Source of the DNA: Nitrosopumilales archaeon
GTDB taxonomy: Archaea > Thermoproteota > Nitrososphaeria > Nitrososphaerales > Nitrosopumilaceae
Reading direction: 5' to 3'
Length of the DNA: 6,338 nt
Assembly (NCBI GenBank): GCA_016176745.1
Contig: JACOWO010000091.1
Coordinates: 1 to 6,338, forward strand
Numbering within the stretch: position 1 is the stretch's first letter; each line of letters opens with the position of its first letter. Shown here piece by piece: positions 1-6,027 of the stretch. The notes under the pieces are model-generated. The model did not search any database and was not told the DNA's origin. It was given only the letters and a program-made list of their open reading frames with translations. Position numbers and translations under genes: made by a program.

Positions 1-324
1 TGCACCAGAAAGAAATCCTCTGCTTCTTGTGCAAATATCACCTGTGTAAAAAATATCATCAAATGATAATCCACGTGCACCTAAAATGTGTCCGCTGTCT
101 AAGAGCGAAAAATTCTCCAATCTGTCAACAGAATCCATCTTGCAGCCACGCAGCTTTGCAATCCTGCTAGTCTCAATTGAAGCCAAGGTAGGCACACCAT
201 TTTGCATTGGCAGATGATCAGAGTGCGCATGTGAGACAAAGTTTACGCACCCTTCAAGTGGGATTTTTGGATCTAAAAGTACAGTTGTATTATTTGTCTT
301 GCATACAATGCCGTTTTTTGTCAT
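1..324 (-). CDS. MBL-fold exonuclease/RNA-processing-like metallohydrolase, N-terminal part
   Basis: The frame stays open to the left edge, so only the first 108 residues are visible and the C-terminus is missing because of the window. The translation shows metallo-beta-lactamase metal-site motifs in order: HAHSDH at residues 32-37 (HxHxDH), SGHILGARG around 78-85 (third-motif histidine H79) and YTGD at 93-96 (aspartate D96). The GHILG and YTGD wording matches the RNase/exonuclease branch of the fold (beta-CASP and mRNA 3'-end-processing-factor-like proteins), which are two-zinc cytoplasmic nucleases. Any beta-CASP domain would lie outside the window, so the exact family is an inference. The start chosen is the ATG at 324-322. 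A TTG at 342-340, in frame and about 28 bases from the TATA-like box at 366-374, is a credible alternative that adds six residues. The gene diverges from purN. Confidence 0.8.
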   Translation of the reverse strand, partial: MTKNGIVCKTNNTTVLLDPKIPLEGCVNFVSHAHSDHLPMQNGVPTLASIETSRIAKLRGCKMDSVDRLENFSLLDSGHILGARGLSFDDIFYTGDICTRSRGFLSGA

Positions 325-365
325 CTTTATTTTGTGTGCCAAACACAAAAACAAACGTGAGATTT

Positions 366-374
366 GATATAAAT
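366..374. promoter_or_regulatory. Shared TATA-like box between MBL gene and purN
   Basis: The sequence GATATAAAT reads as ATTTATATC on the other strand, so it resembles an archaeal TATA box in both directions. Its centre is about 30 bases upstream of the purN TTG (401). On the minus strand it is about 28 bases upstream of the alternative TTG (342) of the MBL gene. This spacing fits leaderless transcription on both sides. It is the only clear TATA-like element in this gap. The promoter role is inferred from position and composition. Confidence 0.45.
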
Positions 375-400
375 TGCAGCTTTAGTCTAGTTTTGACTAC

Positions 401-1018
401 TTGCTAAATCTTGCAATTTTGATCTCAGGGCGCGGTAGTAATATGGAAGCCATTCTCAAGACGATCAGAAAAAAAAAGATTCCTGCAAATCCAGCAGTTG
501 TTATCTCAAACAAGCCTGATGCAAAGGGCCTCAGGATAGCAAAAAAGCTTGGAGTAAAAACCGAAGTTGTTGATAGTCAGGATTTTAAAGGCGATAGAGC
601 AGAATATGATAAAAAAATAATCAAAGTTTTAGAAAAATATGGTGTTACTCCAGAAAATGGCCTTGTATGTCTTGCAGGATTTATGAGAATTATCAGTCCA
701 GAGTTTATTAGAAAATACAAGAATCGAATCATGAACATACATCCAGCACTATTACCTGCATATCCAGGACTACATGCACAGAAACAGGCACTAGAAGGAG
801 GTGCAAAGTATTCTGGCTGTACAGTTCACTTTGCAGATGAGAAAGTAGACCATGGCCCAATAATTTTGCAATCAATTGTGAATGTAAAAGACGACGATAC
901 AGAACAAAGTCTCTCAAAGCGAATTTTAGCACAAGAGCACAAAATTTATCCAGAAGCTGTAAGGCTTTTTGCACTTGGAAAGCTCAAAGTTGTTGGAAAA
1001 AGAACAAAACTAGGCTGA
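401..1018 (+). CDS. purN: Phosphoribosylglycinamide formyltransferase (GAR transformylase)
   Basis: This cytoplasmic enzyme transfers the formyl group of 10-formyl-tetrahydrofolate to GAR, the third step of de novo purine synthesis. The 205-residue length is normal for PurN and the protein looks complete. Visible motifs are the phosphate-binding loop SGRGSN (residues 9-14), LAGFMRI (91-97) at the folate site, the catalytic MNIHPALLPAYPG block (N112 and H114), and VDHGP with the catalytic aspartate D150. The start is a TTG. An in-frame stop lies at 383-385 with no ATG or GTG in between, and the next ATG (443) would remove the phosphate loop. A TATA-like box about 30 bases upstream suggests a leaderless mRNA. 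The last nine bases overlap the converging cupin gene. Its two substrates are products of the purD and folD pathways encoded downstream in this window. Confidence 0.95.
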   Translation: MLNLAILISGRGSNMEAILKTIRKKKIPANPAVVISNKPDAKGLRIAKKLGVKTEVVDSQDFKGDRAEYDKKIIKVLEKYGVTPENGLVCLAGFMRIISPEFIRKYKNRIMNIHPALLPAYPGLHAQKQALEGGAKYSGCTVHFADEKVDHGPIILQSIVNVKDDDTEQSLSKRILAQEHKIYPEAVRLFALGKLKVVGKRTKLG

Positions 1019-1333
1019 GTCTGGCCCACCAAAAAAATAAATCACTACAAGCTCTTTTGTGTTTCCAAAAAAATAGTGTTCTGTATTTTTTGGAACAAAA
1101 AATGTTTTTCCCTCTTCTATGGCATAGTCTTTTTTATCTATTTTCAAATATCCGTTGCCACGAATTACATAATACAGCTCATCTGAATCATGAGGCGCCT
1201 GTGTGTCTTTTTCTCCTGGCTGTAACACCAAGACGCCAGCTGCAAGAGTATCTTTATTGATAAATGTATGAAAGTAATTGCTACTTTTTTGAAGCTCATC
1301 TATGTATTTTCTAGTATCAAATTCAAATTTCAC
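1010..1333 (-). CDS. Small single-domain cupin protein
   Basis: This 107-residue protein is nearly all one cupin (double-stranded beta-helix) domain. Motif 1 is recognisable as PGEKDTQAPH followed by DELYYVIRGNG, with likely metal ligands Q46, H48 and E52. The usual second histidine of HxH is absent, as in the QxPHxxDE subgroup. Motif 2 is GKTFFVPKNTEHYFF (residues 75-89) with H86. The protein probably binds a metal ion, but substrate and reaction cannot be read from the sequence; small stand-alone cupins include isomerases, dioxygenases and sensors. There is no signal peptide or membrane segment. The start is GTG, the only start after the in-frame stop at 1351-1349, and it lies about 28 bases from a TATA-like box. 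It converges on purN with a nine-base overlap and diverges from folD. Confidence 0.85.
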   Translation of the reverse strand: MKFEFDTRKYIDELQKSSNYFHTFINKDTLAAGVLVLQPGEKDTQAPHDSDELYYVIRGNGYLKIDKKDYAIEEGKTFFVPKNTEHYFFGNTKELVVIYFFGGPDSA

Positions 1334-1356
1334 AATCTGCTTTGATGCCTAATCCA

Positions 1357-1367
1357 TTTTAAAATTT
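1357..1367 (-). promoter_or_regulatory. TATA-like box for the cupin gene
   Basis: TTTTAAAATTT, centred about 28 bases upstream of the cupin GTG start on the minus strand. The spacing matches an archaeal leaderless promoter. The element is nearly palindromic, so orientation rests on spacing alone; folD has a better placed box of its own at 1382-1390. Confidence 0.4.
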
Positions 1368-1381
1368 CATAAATTCCAAGG

Positions 1382-1390
1382 ATTAAATAG
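1382..1390 (+). promoter_or_regulatory. TATA-like box for folD
   Basis: ATTAAATAG, centred about 26 bases upstream of the folD TTG start. It is the best-placed AT-rich element in the gap between the cupin gene and folD and implies a leaderless or nearly leaderless transcript. It would also drive the overlapping cyclo-ligase gene. Confidence 0.45.
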
Positions 1391-1411
1391 CAAAAATATC
1401 GAACAGACACA

Positions 1412-2077
1412 TTGACAGGCACAAAAATTGATGGTCTTGAAGTGGCACGAGTTGTAAAAGAGCGTGTAAAAAAGGCAGTAGATGAGCTAAAATCACAAGG
1501 AATCAATCCTTGTCTTGCAACTGTACTTGTTGGTGACAACCAAGCCTCTGCTACCTATGTAAAAAACAAGCAAAAGGCATGCACAGAAGTTGGAATTGTA
1601 ACAAAGGACCATCACATATCATCTTCGATTTCTCAGAGAGAGCTAAATGATCTAGTTGATTCACTTAGCAATGACAGGTCAGTTCATGGAATATTGGTAC
1701 AGCTACCATTGCCAGATCAGATAAACGAGTTTGAGGCAATATCTAGGATTTCACCAATAAAAGATGTTGATGGTCTTACACCATACAATGCAGGGCTTTT
1801 AGCTATGGGAAAAGCTGCACTAAAGGCATGCACGCCGTCTGGCATAATGGAGCTATTTGATTATTACAAAATTGATCTTGCAGGAAAAAATGTAGTCATG
1901 ATAAATCGAAGTAACCTCATTGGAAAACCACTGTATCATTTGCTTTTAGAAAAAAATGCAACGGTTACTACGTGTCATTCAAAGACAAAAAATCTTGCCG
2001 AGTTTACAAAGACTGCAGATATTGTATTAAAAAACACTGTAACTGCTGCATCTTTGAGTAAAGGACTTGGAAAATAA
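1412..2077 (+). CDS. folD: Methylenetetrahydrofolate dehydrogenase/methenyl-THF cyclohydrolase with internal deletion
   Basis: FolD is a cytoplasmic bifunctional enzyme that oxidises 5,10-methylene-THF to methenyl-THF with NAD(P) and hydrolyses that to 10-formyl-THF. The catalytic domain is intact: Y49 and K53 in SATYVKNKQKAC, VQLPLP at 96-101, and KDVDGLTPYN at 117-126 with D120. The nucleotide-binding domain starts with NRSNLIGKP (165-173) and reaches TADIVL (201-206), then jumps to KNTVTAA, normally the extreme C-terminal helix. The roughly 65 residues expected between them, including the DVG, GDV and PGGVGPMT motifs, are absent. The 221-residue product compares with about 285 for the family, and the frame is kept across the gap. 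Such a protein should not bind NADP normally, so this is either a defective gene or a sequence error. The TTG start is forced: no other start lies before it and the TATA spacing fits. Confidence 0.9.
   Translation: MTGTKIDGLEVARVVKERVKKAVDELKSQGINPCLATVLVGDNQASATYVKNKQKACTEVGIVTKDHHISSSISQRELNDLVDSLSNDRSVHGILVQLPLPDQINEFEAISRISPIKDVDGLTPYNAGLLAMGKAALKACTPSGIMELFDYYKIDLAGKNVVMINRSNLIGKPLYHLLLEKNATVTTCHSKTKNLAEFTKTADIVLKNTVTAASLSKGLGK
2024..2032 (+). other. Apparent in-frame deletion junction in folD
   Basis: Codons up to V205 match the middle of the FolD nucleotide-binding domain, while K207 onward matches its C-terminal end; L206 could belong to either side. The missing stretch is about 65 codons by comparison with the usual family layout, and a multiple of three because the frame continues. 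No long repeat flanks the point in the sequence that remains. Confidence 0.75.
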
Positions 2078-2636
2078 CAAAGAAAAGGCAAATCTTCGAA
2101 AGTTTTTGCTTGAAAATAGAGATGCAATATCATTTGATCTTATAAAAATAGCAAGCAAGCATATTCAAAAAAATCTAAGAAGGCTAGATGTTTTCAGAGA
2201 TGCAAAAAGTATTGCAAGCTATTATCCAATTGGAAGCGAGGTAAAAACTCAGGAAATAATGCAGGAAATACTTTCTGAGGGCAAAACATTGGCACTGCCA
2301 AAGGTAAAAGGCGAAGACTTGGAATTTAGAAAAGTAACAGACTTTGGCAATCTAGAAAAAGCAGGCTTTGGCATAATGGAGCCTAAAGACTGGTGCAGTG
2401 TTGTTGAAGACATTGATGTAGTACTTGTTCCAACAGTTGGAGTTACACGAAGTGGTGTACGTTTAGGCTATGGTTTTGGCTATTATGACAGATTTTTAAA
2501 AAAAACTGGCGCAAAGACAATTGCACTAACGTACGCAAAGCAGATTGTAAGGCATATTCCTCAGGCCGAAAACGATGTCAAAGTAAACTGGATAGTTACA
2601 GAAAACGATTGTATTAATGCATCAAAGGAAGGCTAG
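2067..2636 (+). CDS. 5-formyltetrahydrofolate cyclo-ligase (methenyl-THF synthetase)
   Basis: This cytoplasmic enzyme uses ATP to convert 5-formyl-THF to 5,10-methenyl-THF, salvaging a folate form that otherwise accumulates and inhibits folate enzymes. The 189 residues are full length for the family (MTHFS, also called YgfA/FAU1). Visible motifs are the N-terminal LRKFLLENRDAI, SYYPIGSEVKT (51-61) with E58 at the substrate site, GFGIMEP (100-106), and the signature GVRLGYGFGYYDRFL (130-144) at the ATP/phosphate site, followed by the C-terminal ND..VNWIVTEN strand. The start taken is the TTG at 2067, inside the last codons of folD (11-base overlap). This suggests one transcript and translational coupling. 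A later TTG at 2106 would cut the conserved LR helix. No clear Shine-Dalgarno sequence at a usable distance was seen. The 3' end overlaps purD by 15 bases. Confidence 0.92.
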   Translation: MENNKEKANLRKFLLENRDAISFDLIKIASKHIQKNLRRLDVFRDAKSIASYYPIGSEVKTQEIMQEILSEGKTLALPKVKGEDLEFRKVTDFGNLEKAGFGIMEPKDWCSVVEDIDVVLVPTVGVTRSGVRLGYGFGYYDRFLKKTGAKTIALTYAKQIVRHIPQAENDVKVNWIVTENDCINASKEG

Positions 2637-3890
2637 GCCCTTTTTCCCAATGTCTTTTCTGTAATACTTGCTTTGCCAGTGAATCTTTTCAGCTGCAGAA
2701 TATGCATTTGATATTGCACTAGATAACGTGTCCCCAAGCGCTGTGACTCCAAGCACCCGGCCCCCATTTGTTAAAATTTTGTTTCCTTCTTTTTTTGTTC
2801 CTGCATGAAAAACAAATGCATCCTTTTGCTTCAAATCAAGGCCTGTAATTTCCTCGCCTTTTGGATATGCCTCAGGATATCCTTTTGATGCCATTACAAT
2901 ACAAACAGCGCTTTGTTTTTTCCATAAAGGCTTAGGCAAAGAAGACAAATTTCCATTTGCACTTGCAACAAGATAATCATACAAATCAAAATCCATTCGC
3001 ATAGTTATTGGCTGACATTCAGGATCACCCATTCTTGCATTAAATTCTAAAGCATATGGTTCGTCGTCTTTTATCATAACTCCTGCATACAAAAATCCAC
3101 AAAATGTAATTCCTTCTTTTTTCATTCCCAAAATTGTTTTTTCAATAATATTTTTTTGAATTTTTTCTGCCAATTTCTCAGTTATTACCAGTGTTGGCGA
3201 ATATGCACCCATTCCTCCAGTGTTTGGACCTTTATCACCATCATAGATTCTTTTATGATCTTGGCTTGTTGCCATAGGGATTGCAATGTTTCCATCAGAT
3301 AGTGCAATGTAAGAGGCTTCAATTCCATCAATTCGCGCTTCAAGTATGATTTTGTTTCCTGCATCACCAAATGTTTTTTTTACAAGCATTGCCTCTATTG
3401 CAGAAGCTACCTCTTCATGGCTGTTGCAAACAATTACTCCTTTTCCTGCTGCAAGACCATCTGCTTTTACAACTAGATTGTGTTTTGATGATTTTGCGTA
3501 CTCGATTGCTTTTTTTGGCTCATCAAATACCTCAAATGGTGCTGTAGGAATTCCGTATTTTTTCATAAAATCTTTTGCCCAGATTTTGCTTGATTCAAGT
3601 TGTGCTGCGGCTTTGGTTGGACCAAAAACCTTTAGATTTTTCTTGCTAAATTCATCAACTATTCCCATTGCAAGGGGGGCTTCAGGGCCAACTACTGTAA
3701 AACAGTCATTTTTTAAAGCAAAATTAGCAAGTTCATCTATTTTGTCTGCTGCTATAGGAATGTTATTTTCTGTCCCACCGTTTCCAGGAGCGTAATAGAC
3801 TTTGTCTACTTTGGGGCTTTGTGATAGCTTCCATCCAAGTACGTGCTCTCGCCCACCAGAGCCTACCACTAAAACATTTACCAACACCAC
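2622..3890 (-). CDS. purD: Phosphoribosylamine-glycine ligase (GAR synthetase)
   Basis: PurD is a cytoplasmic ATP-grasp enzyme that joins phosphoribosylamine and glycine to GAR, the second purine step and the source of the PurN substrate. The 422 residues are full length. In order: N-terminal GSGGREH (10-16), APGNGGT (34-40), VVGPEAPLAMGI (66-77), ATP-grasp KADGLAAGKGV (142-152), DHKRIYDGDKGPNTGGMGAY (211-230), metal-binding EFNARMGDPECQ (282-293), and the C-terminal NGGRVLGVTALG. No internal loss is apparent. The start is uncertain among GTG 3890, GTG 3887 and TTG 3884. The last gives MVNVLVVGSGG, closest to the usual PurD N-terminus, and lies about 24 bases from the TATA-like box at 3904-3914, so the true protein may be two residues shorter. 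It diverges from ileS and converges on the cyclo-ligase gene. Confidence 0.96.
   Translation of the reverse strand: MVLVNVLVVGSGGREHVLGWKLSQSPKVDKVYYAPGNGGTENNIPIAADKIDELANFALKNDCFTVVGPEAPLAMGIVDEFSKKNLKVFGPTKAAAQLESSKIWAKDFMKKYGIPTAPFEVFDEPKKAIEYAKSSKHNLVVKADGLAAGKGVIVCNSHEEVASAIEAMLVKKTFGDAGNKIILEARIDGIEASYIALSDGNIAIPMATSQDHKRIYDGDKGPNTGGMGAYSPTLVITEKLAEKIQKNIIEKTILGMKKEGITFCGFLYAGVMIKDDEPYALEFNARMGDPECQPITMRMDFDLYDYLVASANGNLSSLPKPLWKKQSAVCIVMASKGYPEAYPKGEEITGLDLKQKDAFVFHAGTKKEGNKILTNGGRVLGVTALGDTLSSAISNAYSAAEKIHWQSKYYRKDIGKKGLAFL
2641..2645 (+). terminator. Possible oligo-T terminator after the cyclo-ligase gene
   Basis: TTTTT starts five bases after the stop of the cyclo-ligase gene, with TTTT a little further on. 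Archaeal RNA polymerase can stop at T-runs without a hairpin, so this is a plausible end for the folD transcript. It lies inside the antisense of purD, and T-runs are common in this AT-rich sequence, so support is weak. Confidence 0.25.
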
Positions 3891-3903
3891 ATCTTTTAGA
3901 GTC

Positions 3904-3914
3904 TAATATATAAT
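3904..3914. promoter_or_regulatory. TATA-like box between purD and ileS
   Basis: TAATATATAAT is AT-only and nearly symmetric, the single clear TATA-like element in the purD/ileS gap. It is about 24 bases from the TTG at 3884 (candidate purD start) on the minus strand and about 37 from the ileS ATG on the plus strand. purD could therefore be leaderless while ileS would have a short leader. Bidirectional use is inferred. Confidence 0.45.
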
Positions 3915-3931
3915 CCAAGTTTGAAGACTGA

Positions 3932-3936
3932 AGTGA
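3932..3936 (+). promoter_or_regulatory. Possible partial Shine-Dalgarno site for ileS
   Basis: GTGAT ends nine bases before the ileS ATG and is the 3' half of AGGAGGTGAT, the complement of the conserved 16S rRNA 3' end. It would be used only if transcription starts upstream of about 3930. A five-base match is weak evidence. Confidence 0.25.
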
Positions 3937-3945
3937 TTTTAGAAA

Positions 3946-6027
3946 ATGGAGCTAGCCAAAGAGTTTGAGCCAAAAAAAATAGAAGACAGTGTAAGATCAT
4001 ATCTTACTAGCATTCCAGTGCAAAAATTAATTTTTGATTCAGAAAACAAGAATCAAAAAATTACATTCATTGAAGGTCCGCCAACCATGAATGGTGAACC
4101 ACATGCTGGTCACCTAAGAGGACGTGTCTTTAAAGATCTTTGGTACAGATTCAATACACTACGCGGATTTAAAATTATTTTCAATGCAGGATGGGACACT
4201 CAGGGGCTGCCAGTAGAGCTACAGGCAGAAAAAGAGCTTGGCATGACAAAAGGAAAATCAGAAATCACAGATGATGCAGGAATTGAAAAACTAGTTAGTG
4301 AATGTAAGAAAATTGTTCACAAGTATCATGAAAAGTGGATATCAGTTGATAGACAGCTTGGCATGTCGTTTAATCAAGAAAATGCATACTGGACATACAA
4401 AGATGAATTTATTGAACGTGAATGGCAGTTTCTAAAAAAAGCACATGAAAACAAAATCCTCACAGAAGGATATCGCGTAGTTGCATACTGTCCTAGCTGT
4501 CAGACATCGCTTAGTCATGCAGAGGTAAATCAGGGTTATGAAGAGGTAACTGACCCATCACTATACTATAAGGTAAAACTGCAAGACGAAGATTCGTTTT
4601 TGATTGTTTGGACAACAATGCCATTTACTCTAGTTACTGATGCAATGGTGGGTTTTAATCCGAAAGAAGATTATGTGTATGCCAAAGTAAATGGCGAAAC
4701 GTGGATTGTTGGAAAAACACGGCTAGATGAATTTATGAAAGAAGCCAGGGTTGAGAACTATAGCGTATTAAAATCATCCAAAGGAAAAGACTTTGATGGC
4801 AAAAAATACGTACATCCATTATTAGACCAAATCCCTGGCCTTTTAGAGCTTGCAAAAAAATCAAACTATCATATCGCAGTTTCAGAAGAGTTTGTCGATG
4901 TAAATACTGGAAGCGGTATAGTTCATTTGTCTCCAGCAAATGGCGAAGAAGACTATAATATTGCTACAAAACGAAAGGTTGCTATTTTTAATCCAATAAA
5001 TGACGAAGTCAAGTTCACACAAGATGCAGGTACCTATGCAGGATTATTTGTAAGGGATGCTGATGAAAAAATCACTCAAGCGCTTCGTGAAAAAAATGCA
5101 CTTGTCAGACTGGGCAAGATAAAGCACAAGTATCCATTGTGCTGGCGTTCCCATCACAAAATTGTGTGGCTTGCAAGAAGAGAGTATTTTTACATGCTTG
5201 ACAGGCTAGGCGACAAGGCAATAAAGGCAGCAGAGGCAGTAGAATACTTTTTTGATCAGCCAAAAAACAGATTCTTGGAGATAATAAAAGAAAAACATCC
5301 ATGGTGTATTTCACGTGAAAGATTCTGGGGATGCCCACTTCCAATTTGGAATTGTAAAAACTGTTGGCATACTGAATTACTGTTTTCAAGAAAAGAAATT
5401 GTCAAGGCAGCGTCTGAGCTTCCCGATGGTCAAAACTTTGAGCTGCACAGGCCTTGGATTGATAGGATAGTGATTAATTGCAAAAAATGCAAGTCTAGAA
5501 TGCAAAGAGAAGAGTTTGTTTTAGACACATGGCATAACAGCGGTTCTGCACCATATTCATCTTTGACTGATGATGAATACAAAAAAAGTATCCCTGCACC
5601 ATTTTTGACAGAAGGAATTGATCAGACACGTGGATGGGCATATACACTTTTAATTGAAAATGTGATCTTAAACAATAAACCAGTATCTCCGTTTAGATCA
5701 TTTCTGTTTCAAGGCCATGTTTTAGACAAAAATGGAAACAAGATGAGCAAAAGTCTTGGCAATGTAATTGATGCGTCACAACTTTTGGAAAAATACCCTG
5801 TAGATTTGATTCGATTTTACTTTATGTGGAAATCAAGCCCAATAGAGCCACTTAATTTTGATACTGATGAGCTAATGTCAAGGCCATATCAGGTTCTAAG
5901 TACCTTGTATCACCTACATCTTTACTTTAAGCAAAATAGCGATTATGACAAGTTTGATTCATCAAAATCTACCATCAAATGGGCAAAAGACCAAAAGTTG
6001 CTTGCACCATCGGATCAAGGGCACTAG
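3946..6027 (+). CDS. ileS: Isoleucyl-tRNA synthetase, catalytic and editing part, frame broken
   Basis: IleS charges tRNA-Ile with isoleucine using ATP and clears mischarged valine. The 693 residues cover the class Ia core. GPPTMNG...HAGH (HIGH motif, 53-56) begins the Rossmann fold. CPSC (182-185), the CP1 editing strand WTTMPFT (222-228) and NGEEDY with D336 follow. CISRERFWGCPLPIW (454-468), Cys pairs at 470/473 and 512/515 that could bind zinc, EGIDQTRGW (556-564) and KMSKS (599-603) complete it. The anticodon-binding domain begins near 630, but after SDQ (689-691) only G and H precede a stop at 6025. The remaining anticodon-binding domain resumes in another frame from about 6018, with roughly 25-30 codons missing between. 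The ATG start gives a normal N-terminus. Archaeal IleS is usually over 1000 residues, so this product is about two thirds of the enzyme. It diverges from purD. Confidence 0.93.
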   Translation: MELAKEFEPKKIEDSVRSYLTSIPVQKLIFDSENKNQKITFIEGPPTMNGEPHAGHLRGRVFKDLWYRFNTLRGFKIIFNAGWDTQGLPVELQAEKELGMTKGKSEITDDAGIEKLVSECKKIVHKYHEKWISVDRQLGMSFNQENAYWTYKDEFIEREWQFLKKAHENKILTEGYRVVAYCPSCQTSLSHAEVNQGYEEVTDPSLYYKVKLQDEDSFLIVWTTMPFTLVTDAMVGFNPKEDYVYAKVNGETWIVGKTRLDEFMKEARVENYSVLKSSKGKDFDGKKYVHPLLDQIPGLLELAKKSNYHIAVSEEFVDVNTGSGIVHLSPANGEEDYNIATKRKVAIFNPINDEVKFTQDAGTYAGLFVRDADEKITQALREKNALVRLGKIKHKYPLCWRSHHKIVWLARREYFYMLDRLGDKAIKAAEAVEYFFDQPKNRFLEIIKEKHPWCISRERFWGCPLPIWNCKNCWHTELLFSRKEIVKAASELPDGQNFELHRPWIDRIVINCKKCKSRMQREEFVLDTWHNSGSAPYSSLTDDEYKKSIPAPFLTEGIDQTRGWAYTLLIENVILNNKPVSPFRSFLFQGHVLDKNGNKMSKSLGNVIDASQLLEKYPVDLIRFYFMWKSSPIEPLNFDTDELMSRPYQVLSTLYHLHLYFKQNSDYDKFDSSKSTIKWAKDQKLLAPSDQGH
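6014..6022 (+). other. Apparent frame-changing deletion junction in ileS
   Basis: Upstream codons read APSDQ, after which the family has a WxLSxLQ helix; downstream bases read RALDDFIINS in a frame shifted relative to the first part. Restoring the frame needs a missing length of the form 3n+1, and comparison with the usual domain suggests around 80 bases. A short CAA/CAAGG stretch at the junction could have served as microhomology, but the lost sequence is not available to confirm it. Confidence 0.75.

Noticed and set aside
207..407. 66-codon plus-strand frame across the MBL gene and the promoter gap
   Set aside because: It overlaps the MBL metal-site coding region on the other strand and the TATA box, and has no family resemblance.
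443..445. ATG at 443 as the purN start
   Set aside because: It would delete the SGRGSN phosphate-binding loop needed by every PurN.
1334..1411. Small RNA or riboswitch upstream of folD
   Set aside because: The gap is only 78 bases, is accounted for by two TATA-like boxes, and shows no convincing stem or known aptamer pattern.
1412..2077. Natural short FolD variant or single-domain cyclohydrolase
   Set aside because: The C-terminal KNTVTAA tail is present and joined to the middle of the domain, which indicates an internal loss rather than a shorter family member.
3346..3795. 149-codon open frame on plus strand opposite purD
   Set aside because: It is fully antisense to a strongly conserved PurD region, and its translation is low-complexity (A/S/F-rich) with no recognisable motif.
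5105..5389. 94-codon minus-strand frame inside ileS
   Set aside because: It lies opposite conserved IleS sequence with a motif-free translation; a shadow of the real gene.
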